DNA of 64,000 nucleotides from JAUZRW01 sp964549915 (lineage in GTDB: Bacteria; Chloroflexota; Anaerolineae; Aggregatilineales; Phototrophicaceae). How positions within the stretch are numbered: the first letter of the stretch is position 1; each line of letters opens with the position of its first letter. The DNA is taken from assembly GCA_964549915.1 (NCBI GenBank), contig CAZJWX010000007.1, forward strand, positions 53,816 through 117,815, in the 5' to 3' direction. A program made the translations under genes and the position numbers. The notes beneath the pieces were generated by a model. That model was not told where the DNA came from. It was given only the letters and a program-made list of their open reading frames with translations, and searched no databases. This document shows positions 51,665 to 60,220 of the stretch, in pieces.

Positions 51665-53149
51665 ATGGATATGCATACAAGTCCGAACCAACAGCAGGCC
51701 GGATTGATCCCATTCATTGTGATCGGGGTCATCAGTCTGGCGTTCGGCGTGATCCTGGCGCTGCTTTTGCCCGCGCTGGGGGTCTTGCCGGAGCAGGCGT
51801 CCGTACAGGCACAGAACACGGATGCGCTTTTCACCATTTTCATTCTCATCGGCGGCGTGGTCTTCGCCCTCGTACAAATCCTGATTTATTACGCAGCGAT
51901 TCGCTTTCGCGCGAAACCCACAGATACGACGGACGGTCCCTCCATTCATGGGAATACCATGCTGGAAATCGTCTGGACGGTGATCCCGTCCGTGATCGTG
52001 GTCGTGCTGGCGATCCTCAGCTTCGTCCAGTGGCGGGCCAACATCGAACCGTCTGAGACCCCCAATCTGGTTAACGGCGAATCGATCCAGGTCAATGCCT
52101 ACGGGCAGCGCTACGCCTGGTCGTTCGAGTACCTGACCAACGATGTCGATTATAACGATGAGCAATTGGTCTTCAGCGACTCCGAATTGCACGTTTACGT
52201 AGGGCAGGACGTCGAATTGCAGATGGAAACGACGGATGTCATCCACTCCTTCTGGGTTCCGGCGATGCGCGTCAAGCAGGACTTGCTGCCGGGTCGCGTG
52301 ACGGAAGTACGCTTCACCCCGGTTGATACGGGTGAATGGGAATACGCGGCGGCCTTCGCGCCCTTCACCATTTACGCGGAAGAGAGCGACTCGTCGGAAG
52401 TCGTTTACGAAGCCCCCGCCAGTGATGACGCCTTCATGCCGTCGGTCTCGCTGGGGCTGGTGGAACCCACCGCTGAGGCGTTGGATGCGGATGGCAATGG
52501 TTGGGTGGAGGTCGTTTCGCCGGAGGGTGCAACGGGTTTCATCGCCGCCGACAGCCTGGGCGGACGCCACAACGAATACCGCCTGATCTGCACCGAGTTG
52601 TGCGGTGGCGGACACGGGCAAATGTGGACGAACCTGATCGTTCACGAAAGTGAAGAAGCTTATCTCGCCAGCTTTTACGATCCGGTCGTGGTGGCGAATG
52701 CGACTCCCCCGGCGGATTTGATCGTCGCAGGGCGCAACGTGATCGACTCCTACGGCTGTGCGGGCTGCCACGTCCTGGACGCCTTCCCCTCCTGGCAGGG
52801 CGTGACGGGGCCGAACCAGACAGGCATCGGCAGCCGCGTTGGCGACCGTGCCGCTGAATTAGAAGATGTGGAGAATGGCGCGGAATATCTGGCGCAGTCC
52901 TTGCGTCATCCGGGAGAATATCTGGTGCCGGGCTACTCGAACCAGATGCGCGTCTACGACCCGGCAGCCATGCCGCAGGATGATCTGATCGCCATCGTCG
53001 CCTTCCTCTGCACGCAGACCGACTCTGGCGACCCGGAAGACAGCACCTGCGGGTTGGAAAACTGGTCGTTCGATGCCGAGGGGAACTTCGACGGCGATAC
53101 GGGTGCCCTGGTCGCAGAACTGGAAGCGCTCTCGGACGAGTACGAATAA
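51665..53149 (+). CDS. coxB: Cytochrome c oxidase subunit II fused to cytochrome c (caa3-type), with SH3-like insertion
   Basis: 494 residues. Hydrophobic segments near 15-38 and 55-80, then TM 102-121 (VWTVIPSVIVVVLAIL), precede the CuA domain. CuA ligands are His194 (DVIHSFWVPAMRVKQDLLPG), Cys309, Cys313, His317 and Met320 (CTELCGGGHGQM). Between DTGEW (225) and NEYRLICTELC (about 303) lies an extra ~75 residues with NGWVEVVSPEGATGFIAADS, an SH3-like pattern absent in usual CoxB. A C-terminal cytochrome c domain has CAGCH (365-369) and distal Met region NQMRVYDPAAMP. It receives electrons for CoxA, and the fusion replaces soluble cytochrome c. Confidence 0.92.
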   Translation: MDMHTSPNQQQAGLIPFIVIGVISLAFGVILALLLPALGVLPEQASVQAQNTDALFTIFILIGGVVFALVQILIYYAAIRFRAKPTDTTDGPSIHGNTMLEIVWTVIPSVIVVVLAILSFVQWRANIEPSETPNLVNGESIQVNAYGQRYAWSFEYLTNDVDYNDEQLVFSDSELHVYVGQDVELQMETTDVIHSFWVPAMRVKQDLLPGRVTEVRFTPVDTGEWEYAAAFAPFTIYAEESDSSEVVYEAPASDDAFMPSVSLGLVEPTAEALDADGNGWVEVVSPEGATGFIAADSLGGRHNEYRLICTELCGGGHGQMWTNLIVHESEEAYLASFYDPVVVANATPPADLIVAGRNVIDSYGCAGCHVLDAFPSWQGVTGPNQTGIGSRVGDRAAELEDVENGAEYLAQSLRHPGEYLVPGYSNQMRVYDPAAMPQDDLIAIVAFLCTQTDSGDPEDSTCGLENWSFDAEGNFDGDTGALVAELEALSDEYE

Positions 53150-53153
53150 ATCC

Positions 53154-53206
53154 CTCTACCGTCCCCCCTCTGCAATCGGGGGACGCAGGGAGGGGTTGCT
53201 GTAGAG
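53154..53206 (+). repeat. Nested hairpin between coxB and coxA
   Basis: Outer stem CTCTAC/GTAGAG (53154-53159 with 53201-53206) encloses GTCCCCC/GGGGGAC (53161-53167 with 53178-53184). It resembles the C-run/G-run elements near 2735 and 47628. It could moderate coxA read-through or stabilise the mRNA. Confidence 0.5.
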
Positions 53207-53250
53207 AACATCCCAAAAGCACCAAGCGGAACAAAGAGAGGTATTGACCA

Positions 53251-54984
53251 ATGGCTACGATTTCTGTCCCGTTAGGGCAGCAGCGCGAAAAACCGGAATT
53301 TGAATTTCCCGGCCTGCGTGACCTGCTCACCTGGTCGGTCGATCATAAGATCATCGGCCTGCAGTACATCATCACCTCGTTCATCTTCTTCGTGATCGGT
53401 GGGTCGCTGGCGCTCGGCATCCGCTGGGAACTGCTCACGCCGGAACTGGATTTCCTGGCGAGCGGACAGGCGTACAACAGCCTCTTCACCATTCATGGCA
53501 CGGTGATGATCTTCCTGTTCATCATCCCGATGTTTGCGGGCTTCGGCAATTACATCCTGCCCCTGCAATTGGGCGCGAAGGATATGGCCTTCCCCTGGTT
53601 GAACGCCTTCGCCTTCTGGTTGATTCCCCCGGCGGGCATCATGCTGCTGGCGGGCTACCTCGTCGGGCAAGCGGAAGCGGGCTGGACGGCATACCCGCCG
53701 CTGAGCACCGTGCTGCAATACAGCGGGGATGGGCAGACGCTCTGGGCGATGAGCCTGCACTTGCTCGGCATCAGCTCGATCATGGGCGCAATCAACTTCA
53801 TCGTGACGATTTTGAACATGCGTCCCCAGGGCATGAGCCTCTGGCAGATGCCGCTGCTGAGCTGGGCGATTCTGGCAACGAGCATCATTGTCGTGATGGC
53901 GACCCCCTTCCTGGCGGGTGCGCTGACCCTGATGCTGCTGGATCGCGTGGCAGGCACGACCTTCTTCGACGCGACGCAGGGCGGGGATGTGCTGCTGTGG
54001 CAGAATGTCTTCTGGTTCTACAGCCATCCGGCGGTGTACATCATGGTGCTGCCGGGCATGGGCATCCTCAGCGAAGTGCTGAGCATCCACAGCCGTAAGC
54101 CGATCTTCGGCTACCGCATGATTGCGATGTCCAGCATGGCGATCGCGCTGATCGGCTTCACGGTCTGGGCGCATCACATGTTCACGAGCTTGCAGCCGGA
54201 ACTGCGCATCCCCTTCATGATCACGACCATGATCATCGCGGTGCCGACGGGCATCAAGATTTTCTCCTGGTTGGGCACGATCTGGGGCGGCAAGATTCGC
54301 TATACGGGCGCGATGCTCTTCAGCCTGGGCTTCCTCTCGATGTTCGTCATCGGCGGCATCAGCGGCGTGATGCTGGCAGCGGTGCCCTTCGATATTCACG
54401 TGCATGACACCTACTTCGTCGTCAGCCACTTCCACTTCGTGCTCTTCGGCGGCAGCGTCTTCGCCATCTACAGCGGCCTCTACCACTGGTATCCGAAAAT
54501 CACGGGGCGCATGATGGACGAGGGCCTGGCGAAGTGGCACTTCGGCCTGACCTACTTCGGCTTCTTCTTCACCTTCTTCCCGATGCACATGCTCGGTATG
54601 CTGGGTATGCCGCGCCGCGTGGCGGTCTACAACCATACGCCGGAATTGCAGGCACTGAACGTCGTTGCGACCATCGCTTCGATTGTCCTGGGCATGAGCA
54701 CGCTGATCTTCGTCTGGAACGCGATCTGGAGCTTCTACAACGGCAAGCTGGCGGGCGCGAACCCCTGGCGCGCGTTGACGCTGGAATGGGCGACCACCAG
54801 CCCGCCGCCACCCTACAACTTCGAAGAAGATCCGATTCCGTTCGAAGACCCCTACGGCTACGGTACGGAAGCTTCCAGGCAATACCTGGATGCCATCGAC
54901 CGTCACTTCGGCCTGCCTGACCCGGATGTGCGTACCCCGAGCGGCGGCGCTATGCAGCCTTCACCCAGCCCGGCGGGCGACTGA
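53251..54984 (+). CDS. coxA: Cytochrome c oxidase subunit I (A2-type heme-copper oxidase)
   Basis: 577 residues with 12 predicted helices. Heme a ligand His in FTIHGTVMIFLF near 83, CuB ligands in WFYSHPAVYIMVLPG (near 250) and the following VWAHHMFT (His-His), heme a3 and a His pair in HDTYFVVSHFHFVLFG. Helix VI has Tyr-Ser before His-Pro (YSHP) and lacks the Glu of A1 enzymes, the A2 signature shared with caa3 oxidases, consistent with the CoxB-cytochrome c fusion upstream. It reduces O2 to water and pumps protons. Subunits III and IV and assembly genes are not adjacent. Confidence 0.96.
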   Translation: MATISVPLGQQREKPEFEFPGLRDLLTWSVDHKIIGLQYIITSFIFFVIGGSLALGIRWELLTPELDFLASGQAYNSLFTIHGTVMIFLFIIPMFAGFGNYILPLQLGAKDMAFPWLNAFAFWLIPPAGIMLLAGYLVGQAEAGWTAYPPLSTVLQYSGDGQTLWAMSLHLLGISSIMGAINFIVTILNMRPQGMSLWQMPLLSWAILATSIIVVMATPFLAGALTLMLLDRVAGTTFFDATQGGDVLLWQNVFWFYSHPAVYIMVLPGMGILSEVLSIHSRKPIFGYRMIAMSSMAIALIGFTVWAHHMFTSLQPELRIPFMITTMIIAVPTGIKIFSWLGTIWGGKIRYTGAMLFSLGFLSMFVIGGISGVMLAAVPFDIHVHDTYFVVSHFHFVLFGGSVFAIYSGLYHWYPKITGRMMDEGLAKWHFGLTYFGFFFTFFPMHMLGMLGMPRRVAVYNHTPELQALNVVATIASIVLGMSTLIFVWNAIWSFYNGKLAGANPWRALTLEWATTSPPPPYNFEEDPIPFEDPYGYGTEASRQYLDAIDRHFGLPDPDVRTPSGGAMQPSPSPAGD

Positions 54985-55005
54985 GCCGACACATGAGCAA
55001 TCAGA

Positions 55006-55033
55006 GGGCGATCCACTGCGGATCGTCCTTTTT
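55006..55033 (+). terminator. Rho-independent terminator after coxBA
   Basis: A 9-bp stem GGGCGATCC/GGATCGTCC (one G-U), 5-base loop and five T, 22 bases beyond the coxA stop. Confidence 0.85.
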
Positions 55034-55167
55034 GTTTGGGCATCACTCCCGCCACTGCGTGCAGGGAAACTTCGTGCCGCCCTTCGCCCGTGCTCCCCAT
55101 GCAGCTTTTTCACCGTTTGAACCGCAAATAATCAAATCTACATTCGATTTTTTCCCCCCTTCTGCGG

Positions 55168-55209
55168 TACAATAAGCAGGTGATAAATGCCCGATTCACC
55201 TGCTAGAAT
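55168..55209 (+). promoter_or_regulatory. etfBA promoter region with inverted repeat
   Basis: A -10 TACAAT (55168-55173) is followed by GCAGGTG-N14-CACCTGC (55176-55203), then another -10-like TAGAAT (55204-55209). The 7-bp arms suggest an operator. The etfB start has GGAGG upstream. Confidence 0.5.
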
Positions 55210-55261
55210 CGGCTTTTGTTGACGTTGAATACTTGTCTTTCTTACATACAGGAGGTTTTAC

Positions 55262-56044
55262 GTGCATATCGTAACCTTTACCCGCAGCACCCCCGACACC
55301 GCGGCGAAAGTCGAAGTCGGTGCCGATGGAACTGTCGGCTGGGGGAACGCGGCAACCGTCGTTAACCCCTGGGACGAATACTCCCTCGAAGAAACCATCC
55401 TCCAGGCCAAAGCCACCAACAGCGATTCGATGGTCGTCGCCATCGGCGGCGAGATGCACAACGATGCGCTCAAACACAGCATCGCGATGGGCATCAAGGA
55501 CGCGGTGCGCGTGGACGCAGAAGGCTTGCAGGTATCCGATGGTGTGCAGTGGGCGACACTCGCTGCCGCCGCCGTGCAGAAGATCGGCGATGTGCAACTG
55601 GTCATCTTCGGCAAAGAGCATGTCGATGTCGATACCGATATGATGACCTACCAGACGGCACGCAAGCTCGGCTGGACGATGCTCAGCTACGTTTCCAAAA
55701 TCCTGGAACTCGACCCGGACGCGGGCACGATCAAGGTGGAGAAGACGCTGGAAGAGGGCAAGCAAGTGCTGACGGCCAAGCTGCCAGTGGTGGTCAGCGT
55801 CCTCAAGGGCATCAACGAGCCGCGCTACCCGAACTTCATGGGCATCCGCAAGGCATCCAAGAAGCAGATCGATGTCTGGACTCCTGCCGAATTGGGCGTG
55901 GAACTGCCTGCCCCCGCCAGCGAACTGGTCGGCTACGAGAATCCGCCGCCGCGCGACGTGACGACAGAGGTCATTGACGGCGAAAGCGTACAGGAAAAAG
56001 TGTCCAAGCTGGTCGATAAGCTGATGGAGGAGAAGGTACTGTGA
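55262..56044 (+). CDS. etfB: Electron transfer flavoprotein, beta subunit
   Basis: 260 residues from a GTG with GGAGG six to seven bases upstream. MHIVTFTRSTPDTAAKVEV at the N-terminus, the region VNPWDEYSLEETILQAKA (EtfB signature) and VVSVLKGINEPRYPNFMGIR near 178 (the AMP-binding/recognition loop region LxxINEPRYP) are diagnostic. It forms a heterodimer with EtfA, takes electrons from acyl-CoA dehydrogenases and passes them to the quinone pool. No ETF-QO or FixX gene is adjacent. Confidence 0.95.
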   Translation: MHIVTFTRSTPDTAAKVEVGADGTVGWGNAATVVNPWDEYSLEETILQAKATNSDSMVVAIGGEMHNDALKHSIAMGIKDAVRVDAEGLQVSDGVQWATLAAAAVQKIGDVQLVIFGKEHVDVDTDMMTYQTARKLGWTMLSYVSKILELDPDAGTIKVEKTLEEGKQVLTAKLPVVVSVLKGINEPRYPNFMGIRKASKKQIDVWTPAELGVELPAPASELVGYENPPPRDVTTEVIDGESVQEKVSKLVDKLMEEKVL

Positions 56045-57069
56045 GCGTCTTTGTCTTTGTGGAAACCTTCGACGGCGCTGCCAACAGCGTCAGTTGGGAA
56101 GCGCTCGGCGCTGCGAGCAAGGTGGCGAGCGAACTGGGAACCGATGTCACCGCCCTGGTCTTCGGCAAGAACGCGGGCGAAATCGCCAAAGAAGCGGGCT
56201 ATTACGGCGCGGACAAGGCGCTCGTCTGCGATGATGCGACGCTGGAGCCATTCCGCCTGGAACCCTTCGCCGCGCTGCTGACCAAACTGGTACAGGAACA
56301 GTCTCCGGAAGCCGTGATCGCGGTTGCCAGCAGCCGGGGACGCGAACTGCTGGCCGCCAGCGCCGCCGATACCAACAGCGGCATGGCCTCGTCCGCCATT
56401 GACCTGAGCGTGGACGGCGGCACGATTGAGGTCACGCGCACAGGCTACGCGGGCAAGGTCATCAACAAGATGCGCCTGAGCGAAGGCACGAAATTCGTCA
56501 CCCTGCGCGGACGCGCTTTCGCCCCCAATGAACGCGACGAGAGCCGCAGCGTCGAAGTCACGACGGTTGACCCCGCCTTGAGCGAGGACGAGATCAGCGT
56601 CAAAGTCGAGGATTTCGCCAGCGAAGTGGGCAAGGTGAACCTGAACGACGCCGCGATCATCGTCAGTGGCGGGCGCGGCATGGCGAATAACCCCAAGGAC
56701 CTCTCCGGCGATGAAGCGGAAGACGTGCTCAAGGCCAAAGATGGCTTCGCTACCATCATTCAGCCGCTGGCGGATACGCTGGGTGCGGCGGTTGGCGCGA
56801 GCCGTGCTGCCGTCGATGCGGGCTATATCCCCTACGAGCATCAGGTCGGGCAGACGGGCAAGGTCGTCAACCCCGATCTGTACATTGCGGCAGGCATCAG
56901 CGGCGCGATCCAGCACCAGGCCGGGATGCGCAACAGCAAGCTGATCGTCGCCATCAACAAGGACGGCGAAGCGCCGATTTTCAAGCTGGCGCGATACGGC
57001 ATCGTGGGTGACCTGTACGAAGTGCTGCCTGCGCTCAACGAGGAATTGAAGAAGCGGCTGGGGAAATAA
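56041..57069 (+). CDS. etfA: Electron transfer flavoprotein, alpha subunit
   Basis: 342 residues, beginning with a GTG overlapping the etfB stop by four bases. The C-terminal FAD domain is complete: IIVSGGRGMANNP, ADTLGAAVGASRAAVDAGYI, HQVGQTGKVVNPDLYIAAGI, SGAIQHQAGMRNSKLIVAIN and KDGEAPIFKLARYGIVGDLY. It binds FAD and, with EtfB, carries electrons from dehydrogenases. A strong hairpin at 57077-57107 follows. Confidence 0.96.
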   Translation: MSVFVFVETFDGAANSVSWEALGAASKVASELGTDVTALVFGKNAGEIAKEAGYYGADKALVCDDATLEPFRLEPFAALLTKLVQEQSPEAVIAVASSRGRELLAASAADTNSGMASSAIDLSVDGGTIEVTRTGYAGKVINKMRLSEGTKFVTLRGRAFAPNERDESRSVEVTTVDPALSEDEISVKVEDFASEVGKVNLNDAAIIVSGGRGMANNPKDLSGDEAEDVLKAKDGFATIIQPLADTLGAAVGASRAAVDAGYIPYEHQVGQTGKVVNPDLYIAAGISGAIQHQAGMRNSKLIVAINKDGEAPIFKLARYGIVGDLYEVLPALNEELKKRLGK

Positions 57070-57076
57070 TCGCTTC

Positions 57077-57107
57077 GCGGGAGGGGCCTACCATAGGCCC
57101 TCCCCGC
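57077..57107. terminator. Hairpin after etfA
   Basis: GCGGGAGGGGCCTA and TAGGCCCTCCCCGC pair with two mismatches across CCA. There is no U-tract, so terminator function is not certain. It could serve the convergent prmC too. Confidence 0.5.
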
Positions 57108-57207
57108 TGTGTCCTCACCTACCAACACGATCTCACAAATGCCCGGAACCTGCTGAGGAGGTTCTGCATCGACACACCGATATTGGAGCCAGTGGCGAAC
57201 TGCGGGA

Positions 57208-58047
57208 TCATGGCAGGGCAATGCGCACCACGCGATCCAGCCCTGCATAATCCTGCATGACCTGCACGCTGGATGGCTGCAAGGTTTTCCGCGCGAAATC
57301 CGCGACAGCCCGCCCTTGCTCCGCGCCAATTTCCAGCAGAATCAGCGCCCCCGCCTCACAGACCTGCGGAACCTGCCCCAGCAACTCGCGAATGAAATCC
57401 AGCCCATCCGCGCCACCATCCAACGCCGAGAGGGGTTCATGCTGGCTGACCTCCAGGGTAGGCAGTTCGTCGCTGCGGATGTAGGGCAGGTTCGCCAACA
57501 GCAAATCGACGCGCATCCCAACCTCAATCAAGGGCTGCGCCAGATGCCCCTGGTGAAAAGTCATGGTCACGCCATTCGCCCGTGCGTTGCGCTGTGCCAA
57601 CGTCAGCGCCGCCTCGCTGACATCCACCGCATGCATGGCACAACCCGGCAGGTGTTTGGCCACCGTGACCGCAATCGCCCCACTGCCCGTGCCAATATCC
57701 GCTGCGACCCGCGAGTCGCGCTGATGCCCCCATTGCAGCGCCGCTTCAACGAGGTGTTCGGTCTCCGGGCGTGGGATCAGCACATCCGGCGAAACGGCAA
57801 ATTCCAGGCCGTAGAATTCCGCTGTTCCCCGGATGTAGGCGATGGGTTCGCCCGCTTCCCGGCGCGCCAGCATGCGGGCGAAGGCGTGCAATTCTGCGGG
57901 TGCCAGTTCGCGCTCGTCGAAGGCCACGAGATAGGATTTTTCGACTTTCAACACCTCGCAGAGCAGAACCTGAGCATCCAGGCGCGGCGTGCTGGAACGC
58001 GCCAATTGTGCATAGGCGGACTTCAGAGCGTCGCGGATGGTGGTCAT
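57208..58047 (-). CDS. prmC: Peptide chain release factor N5-glutamine methyltransferase PrmC
   Basis: 279 residues. The N-terminal helical domain (LARREAGEPIAYIRGTAEFYG) and VLIPRPETEHLVEAAL near 93 are the PrmC/HemK signature. Motif I is AADIGTGSGAIAVTVA, and motif IV reads LLANLPYIRSDEL (NLPY in place of the common NPPY, which binds the Gln amide). It methylates the GGQ glutamine of RF1/RF2. The start ATG at 58047 overlaps the alpha/beta hydrolase stop by four bases. The NLPY variant occurs in some homologues and is probably active. Confidence 0.9.
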   Translation of the reverse strand: MTTIRDALKSAYAQLARSSTPRLDAQVLLCEVLKVEKSYLVAFDERELAPAELHAFARMLARREAGEPIAYIRGTAEFYGLEFAVSPDVLIPRPETEHLVEAALQWGHQRDSRVAADIGTGSGAIAVTVAKHLPGCAMHAVDVSEAALTLAQRNARANGVTMTFHQGHLAQPLIEVGMRVDLLLANLPYIRSDELPTLEVSQHEPLSALDGGADGLDFIRELLGQVPQVCEAGALILLEIGAEQGRAVADFARKTLQPSSVQVMQDYAGLDRVVRIALP

Positions 58048-58931
58048 GGGAGGTTCGCCTCGATGAAGCGCGCAATCTTCGCCAGTGCCTGATTCGCCTC
58101 GGGCAGCCAGGGCACGAAGGGATGCCAGACGTGCGGCACATTCGCCCAGGTCTGCAAGGTGACCTGCACACCTGCCTGTCGAGCGTTCTCCGCGATGCGC
58201 TGATTCTCGCCGAAGAACAGTTCTTCCTCGCCAACTTGCAGCAGCAGCGGGGGGAAGCCCCCCAGGCCAGCATACACGGGCGAAATCAGCGGATTGTGCG
58301 CTTCATAGTCACCGATGTACATGTCAGCGAACCACGCCAGCTCTGGCTGATAGAGCGACCAATCGCGTTCGGCGTTCGTGCGATAGGTCTCGCTAGCGAA
58401 ACTCAGGTCAAACCAGCCAGAGAGCAGCGCCGCTGCTGCTGGCATTTCCTCGCTGCTATCGCGCAGTTGGAGCAGCAAGGCCAGGGCCAACCCCGCCCCG
58501 GCAGAGTCACCCACCAGCGCGATGTTTTCTGGCGAATGCCCCGCATGTCGCAAGCCCCTGTAGACGGCCTGCGCATCTTCCAACGCTGCCGGAAAGGGAT
58601 GCTCCGGTGCGAGGCGGTAATCCGCTGTGAAGACCCGTGCGCGACAGCGCTGCGCCACCATTCCCGCCAGCGGACGGTATGACTCCGGGGAACCCATGCA
58701 GTAACCGCCACCGTGCCAATAGAGCAGGGTGCGATCTTTCGCCTTTTCCGGCGTCGCCCACAATCCGCGCACACCCCCAATCGTCGCCTCGGTAAAGGTC
58801 ACACGGCGCGGTGGAGTCGTGCGCCTGGATTTGCGCCGGTTCACTTCGCGCCGCTGCTCAATGCGGGTCGGTGCGGCGCGTTTCCGACGCGAGAGCAAGA
58901 ATCGGATCAGGTAGCTTTGCAGGCTGGGCAT
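58044..58931 (-). CDS. Alpha/beta hydrolase, hormone-sensitive-lipase (HSL) family
   Basis: 295 residues from ATG 58931; an upstream TTG-type extension is less likely. The oxyanion loop HGGGYCMGSPESY (HGGG), GDSAGAGLALALLL nucleophile (Ser in GDSAG), acid near LLLQVGEEELF and His in PHVWHPFVPWL are the HSL/AcetylHydrolase pattern. The Arg-rich N-terminus (RRKRAAPTRIEQRREVNRRK) is unusual. It cleaves esters of unknown origin. It is translationally coupled to prmC, an unexpected pair. Confidence 0.85.
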   Translation of the reverse strand: MPSLQSYLIRFLLSRRKRAAPTRIEQRREVNRRKSRRTTPPRRVTFTEATIGGVRGLWATPEKAKDRTLLYWHGGGYCMGSPESYRPLAGMVAQRCRARVFTADYRLAPEHPFPAALEDAQAVYRGLRHAGHSPENIALVGDSAGAGLALALLLQLRDSSEEMPAAAALLSGWFDLSFASETYRTNAERDWSLYQPELAWFADMYIGDYEAHNPLISPVYAGLGGFPPLLLQVGEEELFFGENQRIAENARQAGVQVTLQTWANVPHVWHPFVPWLPEANQALAKIARFIEANLP

Positions 58932-59080
58932 AGAGTCTCCGTATCGTCGGCAAATCGCCCCCATTATACAGGGCAGCAGACAGCCGCGAAGGACTCACAC
59001 TGCCAATTGCCACATGCAAGCCGCTCCCGTATACTACTTGTTCGCTATCATTCAGGCATTTTGTAGAGGAAGCGACCCCC

Positions 59081-60220
59081 ATGACAAAGCGCCCATCCGT
59101 TTATCCGTTCACAGCCATCGTGGGACAAGACTTGATGCGCCTCGCGCTGGTGCTCAACGCGATTGATATGCGCATCGGCGGTGTGCTGATTCGCGGCGAA
59201 CGCGGTACCGGTAAATCGACGGCGGCTCGTGCATTGGCTGCCCTGCTGCCGGAAATTCACGTTGTCGCGGATTCGCCCTTCAACGACGATCCCTATCGCC
59301 CGGATACGTGGTCGGATATGACGCGGGAGCGCTACGAAGGCCGCAATGCCAGCGAAATCCCCTCGACGACTTCCCGTACCAGCTTCGTTGACCTGCCCGT
59401 GAGCGCGACGGAAGATCGCGTGGTGGGCACGCTGGACATCGAAGCGGCGATCCAGAAAGGCGAACGGCACTTCGAACCGGGCGTGTTGGCAAGCGCCAAT
59501 CGCGGCATCCTCTATGTGGATGAAGTCAACCTGCTCGACGATCACATCGTGGACTTGCTGCTGGACAGCGCCGCAATGGGTGTCAACATCGTGGAGCGTG
59601 AAGGCATCAGTTTCAGTCATCCGGCACGTTTCATCCTGGTGGGCACGATGAACCCCGAAGAAGGCGATTTGCGCCCGCAGTTGCTGGATCGCTTCGCCCT
59701 CTCCGTCGAAGTCGAAGGAATCCGCAGCGCCGCCGAGCGCGTGGAGATTTTGCAGCGACACATCGCCTTTGAAGATGATCCGGAAGCGTTCAAGGCCGAA
59801 TGGGGGCCTGTAGAACAGAGCCTCACGGAGCGCATTGCCGCCGCCCGCAAGATCGTTGATGAAGTCGTCTACACACAGAGCGACCTGCGCCTGATCGCCG
59901 GGATCATGTCGGATTTGCAGATTGACGGGCACCGCGCCGACCTGGTGGTGCTGAAGGCCGCACGCGCTCATGCCGCCTACGAAGGCCGCACCTCCATCAA
60001 TGACCAGGATATTGCACTGGCGATCAAACTGGCCATCCCACATCGCCTCAAACGCGGCCCCTTCACCGATGCCAACGCTGAACTGGAAAACCTCGAAGAT
60101 CGCATTGCCGACCAGCGTGCCGAGATGGACGAAGACGGCGACGCCCAGGAGACCAGCGAAGACGGGGAAGCCAACTCGCAGCAGGCGGACGCCAACGCTA
60201 AAAAAAAAGTGAGGAAGTGA
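59081..60220 (+). CDS. Magnesium/cobalt chelatase AAA+ subunit, ChlI/BchI-like
   Basis: 379 residues, ChlI-like. The N-terminus YPFTAIVGQDLMRLALVLNA and Walker A RGERGTGKST at about 38-48 are followed by VVADSPFNDDP, the helix-2 insert region FVDLPVSATEDRVVGTLDIE (core VDLPVSATEDRVVG), Walker B ILYVDEVNLLDDH, and TMNPEEGDLRPQLLDRFAL. It hydrolyses ATP to drive metal insertion with a ChlD-type partner. It ends in an acidic tail and KKKVRK. The last codons contain nine A (60200-60208) and overlap the downstream VWA gene by four bases. No ChlH/CobN is nearby, so chlorophyll or cobalamin use is open. Confidence 0.88.
   Translation: MTKRPSVYPFTAIVGQDLMRLALVLNAIDMRIGGVLIRGERGTGKSTAARALAALLPEIHVVADSPFNDDPYRPDTWSDMTRERYEGRNASEIPSTTSRTSFVDLPVSATEDRVVGTLDIEAAIQKGERHFEPGVLASANRGILYVDEVNLLDDHIVDLLLDSAAMGVNIVEREGISFSHPARFILVGTMNPEEGDLRPQLLDRFALSVEVEGIRSAAERVEILQRHIAFEDDPEAFKAEWGPVEQSLTERIAAARKIVDEVVYTQSDLRLIAGIMSDLQIDGHRADLVVLKAARAHAAYEGRTSINDQDIALAIKLAIPHRLKRGPFTDANAELENLEDRIADQRAEMDEDGDAQETSEDGEANSQQADANAKKKVRK
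60200..60220 (+). promoter_or_regulatory. A9 slippery run at the chlI/chlD-like overlap (frameshift candidate)
   Basis: In the upstream frame the sequence reads T_AAA_AAA_AAA_GTG. It contains A_AAA_AAA, a -1 slip heptamer. A -1 shift leads directly, without a stop, into the downstream VWA frame. SD-like GAGG follows at 60211-60214. The overlap is GTGA. Confidence 0.5.

Noticed and set aside
51467..52771. 434-residue minus-strand frame opposite coxB
   Set aside because: Shadow of coxB, low-complexity and motif-free.
53272..54906. 544-residue minus-strand frame opposite coxA
   Set aside because: His/Gln/Arg-rich shadow of a well-conserved oxidase subunit.
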